Origin: an uncultured Muribaculaceae bacterium
Lineage (GTDB): Bacteria > Bacteroidota > Bacteroidia > Bacteroidales > Muribaculaceae
Reading direction: 5' to 3'
NCBI GenBank assembly: GCA_947627615.1
Contig: CANQWS010000015.1
Coordinates: 1-64,000 of the forward strand
Length of the DNA: 64,000 nucleotides
Both the position numbers and the translations under genes were made by a program. Under the pieces are notes generated by a model that saw nothing but the letters and a program-made list of their open reading frames with translations, searched no databases and was not told the origin of the DNA. Positions within the stretch are counted from its first letter, which is position 1. The number at the start of each line of letters is the position of its first letter. Shown here piece after piece: positions 33,601-41,188 of this stretch.

Positions 33601-36343
33601 CCTGAGTGCCGACAGTTTGGGAGTGGAATCAGCCGTTATTCTCGATATGTACAATAGCGCTCTTGATGCCATCAGACCCGCAGGCTGGTCACCAAATTTC
33701 ATAAGAGGATATCTTCCCAAACTTGAACTAAGTAATATGTATATCTCCTCTATCAGAAACTCCCTTTCGGAACATCTGAATCTTACGGTTTGCAGTCCTA
33801 TATCAAATCCTATATTTCAGACCTACAACAGACCTTTATATCCGGTTTTAAGGTTTGAAGGTAAAATACTATATGCATCAAGGTCCGTAAAATCCGCCGG
33901 GGCATTAAGTGAAGCTGAGGTTTCAGACAACGGCATGCTTTATGAATCTGTTGAAGCAGCGCCCAGATCAGCAAAAAAAGAGTCTTTAACGAATTCCTCA
34001 TCTGCCGATATGGTATCGGGACTTGAGGTAACGGAGGATAAGATGACGGAATCAGAAGAGGACGAAGGCTCCGCCACTCCCCGAAAGAAGAATTTTGAAT
34101 ACCGACCGGCCGAGACACCGCTCGCATTCTTCAATCCCACGCTTACCACCGATAAGGATGGCCGCATGTCATTCTCTTTTACCGTTCCGAATGCCAACAC
34201 CACATGGAAGTTCAATGCATTAGCCTACGATAAGGAACTGACCGCCGATTTGCTTCAGGCCGAGGTCATGGCCAACAAACCTATAATGGTTCAGCCTAAT
34301 CTGCCGCGCTTCCTGAGATGCGGCGACAAGGTCACGGTTTCAGCCACCGTCATGAACAACTCCGACAAGGAGGTTGCGGCCGAAGTAGTTGTAGAGTTCT
34401 TCAATCCGGTCGATTCCAAGACTGTTCATTCGGAGAATTTCAACTCCGTCCAAATTCCCGCCGGAGACACCAAGGCCGTATCCGTGGACTTCATGGCACC
34501 TGTCGACGCGCCTTTCATCGGTTACAGAATCAAGGCGTCGACCGAGATGTTTGCCGACGGAGAACAGACCCTCATTCCCATCTTGCCGGCATCGACACCG
34601 GTTATTGAGACAACACCGTTCTATATCTCTCCCGATTCATCGGACTACACCCTGCGCCTGCCGGACTATCCGAAGGACTCACGCATAACTCTGCAGTTCT
34701 GTGACAATCCCACATGGTATGTGGTCACGGCTCTCCCCGGCATATCCGCCAAGGAAGCACGCACGGCCCCCGAAGCGGCAGCCGCCATATTCTCGGCCGC
34801 CGTTGCCGACGGCATACTCCGCACTTGTCCGCAAGTCAAGACAGCATTGAAACAGTGGCTTGATTCCGACAGGAGCGATTCTACCCTCGTGTCGATGCTC
34901 GAACGGAATTCCGACCTCAAGACATTCCTTCTTCAGGCCACTCCGTGGATGCTCGACGCTCGGAACGATACGGAGCGCATGCAGCGTCTCGCCCTGCTGT
35001 TCGACAAATCAAACATCGATAAAGCCTACTCGACCAATATCGCTCTCCTGAAGAAACTCCAGCGCTCCGGCGGAGGATGGGCATGGATCAATCAGTATGA
35101 TAAAGCGTCGGAATGGGCAACGGAGACAACTCTCTCCATTCTCGGCCGCCTCAACAGCCTCGGCTTCCTGCCGAGTGACAAAAAACTGGCCGCAATGATC
35201 AACGAGGCCCTCGGTTACATTCAGAAAGAAACCGAAAAGGCCTACGCCAAGTATCCAAAATCGGACTATACCTATTATGTGACGCTGCTTGATCTGTGGC
35301 CCTCTTTCAAGACCTCGTCAAGGACACAGAGCATAATAGCCCGCGTGGTCCAGAAACAGGTGGCTGGCTGGAAGAAATTCACCATGTACGGAAAAACCGA
35401 GGCTGCATTGATTCTCCACCGTCACGGCTATAAGCCTATCGCACGTCAGATTCTCGAATCCCTGAGCCAGTTTGCCAAAACATCACCCGAAAAAGGAATG
35501 TGGTGGCCTATATTCGAAGACATAGCAAGCGGACAGATGTCGGAACTCACGGTCACATCCCGTGTACTTGAGGCTTACCACGTCATAGACCCGAAAAGCG
35601 CCAGCATAGACCGTATCCGCCAGTGGCTCATTCTTCAGAAAGAAGCCCGCGACTGGGGTAACGGCCCGGCTGCGTCACTGGTTGCCGCTTCGATACTTCT
35701 TACCTCCCCCACATGGGTGGAACCCGCCGCTCCTGCAAAGGTATTCATAGGCAACAATGAGATAAAGCCTACCGAAACAGAGAACACACTCGGCTATTTC
35801 CGCACTGACATCTCTAACATTAATCCGTCGGGCAGCACTCTGTCAATCAAAAAAACAGAACTTACCCCGGCATGGGGCGCGGTCTACAGCCAGTCAGTGC
35901 AGATTATGGCGGATGTGAAACCCGCCTCTAATGAAGCCGTTGACATCGAGAAACGCCTTTACCGTCAGGTAGGCGACAAATGGGAACTGGCTGACCACAT
36001 AGCTGTCGGTGACAGAGTCAAGATTGAATTGCTGATTCATGCAAACCGCGCTATGGACTATGTGGCCATCTCCGATGACAGAGCCGCATGTCTGGAGCCG
36101 GTTGAACAGCTGCCCACGCCCATGTATGCCGAAGGCATCTGCTTCTACCGCGAAAACAATGACGACGCCACAAACATATTCATATCTAATCTTCCAAAAG
36201 GCACTTATCTGCTGTCATACGAAATGTTTGTCAACAACGCGGGTCAGTTCGCCTCGGGCATAGCTACCATACAGAGCCAATATGCTCCCCAGCTTACAGC
36301 CCACTCGTCAGGAAGCGTCCTGACAGTGGCCCCGACCCGATAA
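30662..36343 (+). CDS. Alpha-2-macroglobulin family protein, large, without thioester motif
   Basis: 1893 residues with a signal peptide (cleavage near DAASK). N-terminal helical repeats (about 40-330) precede macroglobulin-like beta-domains with FTVPNANTTWKFNALAYDKE and the TED-like alpha-barrel region (about 1340-1620; GGWAWINQYDKASEWATETT). The C-terminal beta-domain ends in MFVNNAGQFASGIATIQSQY. In bacterial A2Ms with a reactive thioester the TED starts with a Cys-x-Glu-Gln (YPYGCxEQ-type) segment; here LPGISAKEARTAPEAAAAI (about 1360-1378) occupies that place and has no Cys. It may act in envelope protection as a non-covalent protease trap or structural protein. The sigma/Spy set directly precedes it. 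Family confident, mechanism open. Confidence 0.9.
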   Translation: MKNVAFIRILLLSFLLSFTVMPSDAASKNKPDFAFPKTVIKTSDAEISRNLKTGNETEAIRSLLDLVIAQNSIGTDEVAKSISRIKEMTAQVKKPQSQALLNLLLAKIYQNVYQADKYNYDRRELPLTPLSADYNEWSGKQFRSVISTLCDKALVNPIALQGSPIDDYASLIEIDKGSRVYFPTLYDFVAYNVIDLREDLSEFSSCVGLLALAPRSLFIINPGHSPSSPEAQKILDTYAALLNFHRNNPAPGIFYDIQRINFVTDIVYVNLSDEADERAVKLLENLYNDYFPITEYSGDALIELTKFNGSAVGLKDKDIYEKISTFETRYPSFARINCLRNEKEKLSAKSVDISFPSMCSPGKEFEIDIRTKNIKRLTVNAYKVNLKDPNESRVNASSLKGLKPVASVDVTIDGDIPFRSTKDIKISLPSYGCYAIVPSTDVKPDKRIGVIRCTNLATGFIDNTPDGGAFVIDPLTGSPVGKALISLKNDRREIYEPLGTTDDDGFLIISNSNGRIRATKGQDTNSPSIYFYNINSTDTKWEFHVNGYTDLALYRPGDTVQWCAVVYEVRNIDRRISTGNKVDAILYNANSIAVDTLECTTDAWGRINGMFEIPKGELTGQYRVVFKINGRQEGARWFTVSDYKLPTYYVKLDKAESGVPNAGDVSICGEAVTYSGMKLSGITVQAVISASTGRSWYRTNEVPFCTLKDTTDVNGRFSMVLTKEMIANSPAPDGYFTAHVTATSLSGENREASTEFNVGKAYVIGSKIPDNIEVSAPVDLASMITVMSSEGKEVDAALKFELLKWSNDSIVRSGDVTSALNWKDIRGGRYSLKVYAPSLNADTLEVSELMLYRSNDKYSPSKSVLWSPVESVTADNNGKATINIFASSDNVHALYILSHYDNLLERKWIKLNRGSNRIEVRMPDDLKEANLSVAATIDFNSSKCGFDISRKNAKASLKIRKESFRDKLIPGQQETWTFTTLSADSLGVESAVILDMYNSALDAIRPAGWSPNFIRGYLPKLELSNMYISSIRNSLSEHLNLTVCSPISNPIFQTYNRPLYPVLRFEGKILYASRSVKSAGALSEAEVSDNGMLYESVEAAPRSAKKESLTNSSSADMVSGLEVTEDKMTESEEDEGSATPRKKNFEYRPAETPLAFFNPTLTTDKDGRMSFSFTVPNANTTWKFNALAYDKELTADLLQAEVMANKPIMVQPNLPRFLRCGDKVTVSATVMNNSDKEVAAEVVVEFFNPVDSKTVHSENFNSVQIPAGDTKAVSVDFMAPVDAPFIGYRIKASTEMFADGEQTLIPILPASTPVIETTPFYISPDSSDYTLRLPDYPKDSRITLQFCDNPTWYVVTALPGISAKEARTAPEAAAAIFSAAVADGILRTCPQVKTALKQWLDSDRSDSTLVSMLERNSDLKTFLLQATPWMLDARNDTERMQRLALLFDKSNIDKAYSTNIALLKKLQRSGGGWAWINQYDKASEWATETTLSILGRLNSLGFLPSDKKLAAMINEALGYIQKETEKAYAKYPKSDYTYYVTLLDLWPSFKTSSRTQSIIARVVQKQVAGWKKFTMYGKTEAALILHRHGYKPIARQILESLSQFAKTSPEKGMWWPIFEDIASGQMSELTVTSRVLEAYHVIDPKSASIDRIRQWLILQKEARDWGNGPAASLVAASILLTSPTWVEPAAPAKVFIGNNEIKPTETENTLGYFRTDISNINPSGSTLSIKKTELTPAWGAVYSQSVQIMADVKPASNEAVDIEKRLYRQVGDKWELADHIAVGDRVKIELLIHANRAMDYVAISDDRAACLEPVEQLPTPMYAEGICFYRENNDDATNIFISNLPKGTYLLSYEMFVNNAGQFASGIATIQSQYAPQLTAHSSGSVLTVAPTR

Positions 36344-36367
36344 CTTATTCAGAATAATACTCAGACT

Positions 36368-36399
36368 AAAGGCTGCCTCCGGATTCGGAAGCAGCCTTT
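36368..36399 (+). terminator. Intrinsic terminator of the macroglobulin gene
   Basis: AAAGGCTGC (36368-36376) pairs perfectly with GCAGCCTTT (36391-36399), with an inner TCCG/CGGA stem. It is followed by ATCTT. It also serves as the border to the convergent DUF4838 gene. Confidence 0.7.
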
Positions 36400-36427
36400 A
36401 TCTTGTGTCAAATATGTCAGGGCGCTT

Positions 36428-38629
36428 TTACTTGACGACAATCTCGTCAATAAAAATCCATCCGGGACATCCTACACCGTAATGCCATCCGGGACATACT
36501 TCCATGCCGCCCATGCGCACCTTGACATAGCGTGCCTTGACAGGTTTGTCGGCAGTAACGCCTATGGACTGGAATTTGACCTTGGCCTCACGGTCTTCCG
36601 GCTGGACGGTCTTGCCCATCTCCGTGTAGTTTTCGCCATCGGCCGAAGTCCACACCTCGAAGAATTTAGGATAGAAAATCCACTGGCCGAGCTGGTGGAG
36701 GAAATCGCCGGAAACAGAAGAAATCTCGCATTCCTTGCCGAGATCCACAATGAACTCTCCGTCCTTGCCTTCCCAGCCGACCCAGCTCTCTACGAACGAG
36801 GTTCCGCCGTAGATTCCGTCGGTCAGCATCGCAGCGCCGTTTTCGGCATAGCGTCCGGTGGGAGGTACAACCCATTTGATTTCGGCATTGGCCGCAAGAT
36901 TAGAGTTATCGGTCTGACGATACCTTTCATGATAGAGACGGCTGTAGTCCACGGGGGAATTGCTGCGCTCGTTAAGGGTGGGTATTCCGTACTCCTTTAC
37001 ACGTTCTTCAAATACCTCAAGGACCTTTCCGGCATAATCGCCATTGGCTCTTCCCTCGGCACGCTCTATCTCCAGCTCGGAGAACTGAAGCGAGAGACGC
37101 TGACGGCGTACCCGGTCAAGCAGAGTCTTGTCGTCCTTCACGGCTTCCTCGGCCTTGTCAAACAGTTCATTGTAACGTTTGCGCAGACTGGCCGTAAGCA
37201 TTCCGTCCTTGTGGGATACGGGCGAGTCATAGATCCACAGCTCCTTGTGTGAGCCGAGAAGCGCGCCTTCAAGGAGTTTCTCGTACTCATAGAGATATGG
37301 AGCGGCTGCCCCGTAATATCCCTCCATGAACTTGTGCATAAGGGAATCGGTGTTCACATCCGGATTCCACATCAGCTTGCTGACCATATACGTTCTGAGT
37401 TCCGAGAAATCGCCGCCGTAACTGCCGGCTATCTGTGAGAAATGCATCTTTGCATTATGGTCGCGGAACAGCTGTATGTTCTTCTGCAAAATGGGGAAAT
37501 TAGGGAACGGGGCCAGATAATTGTCGAAATTGATACCATAGTCCCAGACAAAAATATTGTCTGAAATCTTTGACCAGCCTTCAATAGCTTTTACAAAGGC
37601 CTGACCGGAGGCATTGTCTGTCAGAGGCACCTCGCGCTTGGCATCGATGTCGCAGAGCATTATGTTGACATTGGGCAGCGGCTTGGTAATCTTCGGCGGC
37701 TGCATGCTGAACAGATAGGCCAGAGTAGAGAACTGTTTGTCGGGGCGACGTTCGGCCAGTTTGTTCAGGAAACGGATTATGTTGCCCGAAGGAGTGCCTT
37801 CGGCCTCGGTAACCGCCGCACAGGCCTCGCAGGTGCAGTAAGTGAAGTTTCCGTCATTCTGGCTCACTGAAATCATGTCAAGTCCGGGATTGGCATCGAA
37901 AATCGAGTCAATACGGGCCGCAACAATCTCAAAGACCTCCGGATTTGACAGACACCACTGACTTGCCTTTCCGGGGCGGTGCTGGCCGTTGATGAACGAA
38001 TAATACTCGGGGTGAGACTTACCGTAGACATCACTCGGAAGCAGACGGTCAAACGTATGCACCCACAGACGGCCGGCGAATTCATCACCCGGTTCCTCGA
38101 GACGCATCCATATTCTGTAGACCGGGTCGTCGGCAAGCGCATAACTCTGACTCTGTCTGTAACGGAATGCCGGAGCTTCCTCGCGGTTCACATCAGGAAG
38201 CGTCACTTCCTTGCTTTCCGCGAGCGAATATTCATTCTTACCGTAATAATTCACTCCAAGATAATCTTCAAGCAGAGTTACCACTCCGTAGGCCGCACCT
38301 TTACCGGGGTCTCCGGAAATGGTCATGACTCCGTTGTCAGTACTGATTCGGAAACCGTCCTCTTTGACTTTGCCGGTTTCATCACGCTGGATAACCACAT
38401 CGCCTTTCTTCGGTGATTTGACTCCGTCAAGACCCGTAACCGGAACTTTAGCACCGGAAATGCGTCCCACGAAATCCTGCAGAAGGTCTGCGGCCTCACT
38501 ACTCCCGGAATCTCCGTCAATCAGAATGCGGCCTACCGGTTTACCGTTTTTCACAAGAGGGACTGAAGCCATTGCGGCCACAGAACAGATCGCTGCCAAG
38601 CCAGCGACAAACACACGTCTTATTTTCAT
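36428..38629 (-). CDS. DUF4838 protein with C-terminal carbohydrate-binding (F5/8 type) domain
   Basis: 733 residues, secreted, with signal peptide ending near MASV. Residues about 25-130 resemble the N-terminal domain found before GH20 and GH67 enzymes; the middle (about 140-480) is DUF4838, with the Cys-rich FTYCTCEACAAV and IMLCDIDAKRE segments. The last 150 residues form a discoidin-like domain (VDLGKECEISSVSGDFLHQL and ARYVKVRMGG). DUF4838 proteins look like glycoside hydrolases of the alpha-glucuronidase type, but I cannot name a substrate. No SusCD pair is next to it. It faces the macroglobulin gene tail to tail. Confidence 0.85.
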   Translation of the reverse strand: MKIRRVFVAGLAAICSVAAMASVPLVKNGKPVGRILIDGDSGSSEAADLLQDFVGRISGAKVPVTGLDGVKSPKKGDVVIQRDETGKVKEDGFRISTDNGVMTISGDPGKGAAYGVVTLLEDYLGVNYYGKNEYSLAESKEVTLPDVNREEAPAFRYRQSQSYALADDPVYRIWMRLEEPGDEFAGRLWVHTFDRLLPSDVYGKSHPEYYSFINGQHRPGKASQWCLSNPEVFEIVAARIDSIFDANPGLDMISVSQNDGNFTYCTCEACAAVTEAEGTPSGNIIRFLNKLAERRPDKQFSTLAYLFSMQPPKITKPLPNVNIMLCDIDAKREVPLTDNASGQAFVKAIEGWSKISDNIFVWDYGINFDNYLAPFPNFPILQKNIQLFRDHNAKMHFSQIAGSYGGDFSELRTYMVSKLMWNPDVNTDSLMHKFMEGYYGAAAPYLYEYEKLLEGALLGSHKELWIYDSPVSHKDGMLTASLRKRYNELFDKAEEAVKDDKTLLDRVRRQRLSLQFSELEIERAEGRANGDYAGKVLEVFEERVKEYGIPTLNERSNSPVDYSRLYHERYRQTDNSNLAANAEIKWVVPPTGRYAENGAAMLTDGIYGGTSFVESWVGWEGKDGEFIVDLGKECEISSVSGDFLHQLGQWIFYPKFFEVWTSADGENYTEMGKTVQPEDREAKVKFQSIGVTADKPVKARYVKVRMGGMEVCPGWHYGVGCPGWIFIDEIVVK

Positions 38630-38732
38630 ATCTTAAATATTAGATTTACCATTCTGACTACGAATTTACAAAAAATTTGTCAGAATCACAACCGGCATCC
38701 GCTCCATTATTTAAACAAAGTCTAAATAATGC

Positions 38733-38763
38733 TTGTTTGTATGACGAATAATTCTCATATTTG
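38733..38763 (+). promoter_or_regulatory. Predicted promoter of feoB
   Basis: TTG (38733-38735) and CATATTTG (38756-38763, one mismatch from TAnnTTTG) with a 20-base spacer. The expected transcript start is about 38770, which supports ATG 38780 over the earlier ATG at 38729. Confidence 0.45.
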
Positions 38764-38779
38764 CAAAAAATTTTACAAA

Positions 38780-41188
38780 ATGAGATTAGATGAACTTTCT
38801 ACCGGAAAGAAAGGCATAATAACCAAAATTGTAGGACACGGAGCCTTCCGCAAGCGCCTTATCGAAATGGGGTTTGTCAGAGGGCGTGAAATCGAGGTGC
38901 TTCTGCATGCGCCCATGCATGACCCGATAAAATACAGCCTCATGGGTTACGAGGTTTCATTGCGAAAAACCGAGGCCCACATGATAGAGGTCACCCCGCT
39001 GTCCGACATACCGGGCGATTTCAAATCCGAGAACCTGCCGCAGACGGACACCTCTGACATTCAGTCCACATTATCGCGCAGCGGCGAGCAACCGTTCAAA
39101 GGAACCATCAACATTGCGCTTATCGGCAATCCGAACTGCGGAAAGACATCTCTTTTCAACTTCGCTTCAGGCGCCCACGAGCATGTGGGCAATTACAGCG
39201 GTGTAACCGTCGATGCCAAGAAAGGTCATTTTGATTACGGAGGCTACCGCTTCAATATAGTTGACCTCCCGGGCACTTATTCTCTCGATTCATATTCGCC
39301 GGAAGAACTGTATGTCAGAAAATATCTTTCGGAAGAAACACCCGATATAATAGTCAACGTGGTGGTTGCCTCAAATCTCGAGCGCAATCTTTACCTCACA
39401 ACGGAACTTATCGACATGGACCGGCGCATGGTCATTGCCCTCAACATGTACGATGAACTCGAACGTTCAGGCGACCGTCTGGACTACAAGCTTCTCGGAG
39501 AAATGATAGGCGTGCCCGTGGTTCCCACCGTATCACGCACCGGACAGGGCGTAGGAAAACTGTTCGACACGATAATTGAAGTCTATGAGGACCGGCACAA
39601 AGCCGTGCGCCACGTCCACGTCAATCTCGGACCGCAGATAGAACCCGGCGTAACCGTCATAAAGAATCTTCTAAAGGCCGACAAACTTGTTCCGCCGCAG
39701 TTCTCGCCCCGCTATCTCGCCATTAAGCTTCTCGAACATGACAAGGAGGTGGAGAAACATGTCAGTGTCAGTTCGGATGTCGACAACCTTATGGCGGCTC
39801 GTGACAGAGAGGAAGCAAAAATTCAGGAATCGCTCAACGAGGACGTGGCCTCGGCCATAGCGAGCGAGAAGTACGGATTCATCTCCGGAGCGCTCGCCGA
39901 GACTCTCGTCAAGGGCATGCGGGAATCAGAGAAATCCTCTCAGCTGATTGACGCTTTCGTCACCAACAAACTGTTCGGATTCCCCATATTCCTTGCCATA
40001 ATGTTCGCCACATTCTGGGCCACGTTCGAAATCGGTTCATACCCCATGGACTGGATAGAGAAACTTGTGGCATGGCTCAGTTCGCTCGTTCAGAACTATA
40101 TGCCGGCAGGGTGGCTCAAGGATCTGATAGCCGACGGAATTATAGGCGGCGTGGGCGGCGTGATTGTATTTCTGCCGAATATCCTCATACTCTATTTCTG
40201 CATATCCTTCATGGAGGATTCCGGCTACATGGCAAGAGCTGCGTTCATTATGGACCGCATAATGCACCGAATGGGACTGCACGGCAAGTCATTCATACCG
40301 TTGGTCATGGGATTCGGATGCAATGTCCCGGCGGTCATGTCGAGCAGGAGCATCGAAAGCAAGAGCAGCCGCATCATCACCATTCTCATAAATCCCTTCA
40401 TGTCGTGCTCCGCGCGGTTGCCGATATACGTGTTGCTCGTAGGCACATTTTTTGAACGGCATGCCGCACCCGTATTCATGGCTCTCTACATCACCGGCAT
40501 CATTGTGGCGATGATCACAGCGAGACTGTTGAGGAAATTCTATTTCAAGGCCGATGAGACTCCATTTGTCATGGAGCTGCCGCCCTACCGCATCCCCACC
40601 ATGAAATCGTCATTGCGCCACATGTGGGGCAAAGGCGAGCAGTATCTCAAGAAGATGGGAGGCGTGATACTCGTTGCGAGCATAATAGTGTGGGCGCTGA
40701 ATTATTTCCCTCTCCATAACACTGCCGACGTCACTGCGTCAACCTCCGAAGTGCAGCTTAATGATTCAAAGATCAATCCTGACACCGATTCCTATCTGGA
40801 AATGATGGGCAAAGCCATCAATCCGGTCATGGAGCCTATAGGCATCAGCTGGCGCGGGACCGTGGCGGCACTTGCCGGAGTTCCCGCAAAAGAAATCGTT
40901 GTATCGACGCTCGGAGTGCTTTATACCGGCGACGAGGAAGCCACAGACTCCGATCTGAGCACTCGCATCACGGCGCCGAATCCCATAACCGGCAAGCCGG
41001 ATTTCACCATGGCATCAGCCCTTGCGTTTATGGTTTTCATCCTGCTCTACTGCCCCTGCATTGCCACTATCGTGGCCATAGTCAAAGAGACCGGCAACTG
41101 GCGCTATGGCGCGTTCTCGGTAATCTACAACACGGCTGTGGCCTGGGTTCTCGCGTTCTGTGTCTACAGGATAGCGCTCTTATTCTAA
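38780..41188 (+). CDS. feoB: Ferrous iron transporter FeoB with fused FeoA domain
   Basis: About 802 residues from ATG 38780; an upstream extension is rejected because it contains the promoter. Residues 1-75 are a FeoA SH3-like domain (MRLDELSTGKKGIITKIVG). After a linker comes the FeoB G domain with GNPNCGKTSLFN (G1), DLPGTYSL (G3) and NMYD (G4), then the helical GDI part and a membrane domain with the gate motif GFGCNVPAVMS. It imports Fe2+ across the inner membrane. FeoA-FeoB fusions are usual in Bacteroidales. Its last 9 bases overlap the convergent mutS2. Confidence 0.96.
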   Translation: MRLDELSTGKKGIITKIVGHGAFRKRLIEMGFVRGREIEVLLHAPMHDPIKYSLMGYEVSLRKTEAHMIEVTPLSDIPGDFKSENLPQTDTSDIQSTLSRSGEQPFKGTINIALIGNPNCGKTSLFNFASGAHEHVGNYSGVTVDAKKGHFDYGGYRFNIVDLPGTYSLDSYSPEELYVRKYLSEETPDIIVNVVVASNLERNLYLTTELIDMDRRMVIALNMYDELERSGDRLDYKLLGEMIGVPVVPTVSRTGQGVGKLFDTIIEVYEDRHKAVRHVHVNLGPQIEPGVTVIKNLLKADKLVPPQFSPRYLAIKLLEHDKEVEKHVSVSSDVDNLMAARDREEAKIQESLNEDVASAIASEKYGFISGALAETLVKGMRESEKSSQLIDAFVTNKLFGFPIFLAIMFATFWATFEIGSYPMDWIEKLVAWLSSLVQNYMPAGWLKDLIADGIIGGVGGVIVFLPNILILYFCISFMEDSGYMARAAFIMDRIMHRMGLHGKSFIPLVMGFGCNVPAVMSSRSIESKSSRIITILINPFMSCSARLPIYVLLVGTFFERHAAPVFMALYITGIIVAMITARLLRKFYFKADETPFVMELPPYRIPTMKSSLRHMWGKGEQYLKKMGGVILVASIIVWALNYFPLHNTADVTASTSEVQLNDSKINPDTDSYLEMMGKAINPVMEPIGISWRGTVAALAGVPAKEIVVSTLGVLYTGDEEATDSDLSTRITAPNPITGKPDFTMASALAFMVFILLYCPCIATIVAIVKETGNWRYGAFSVIYNTAVAWVLAFCVYRIALLF

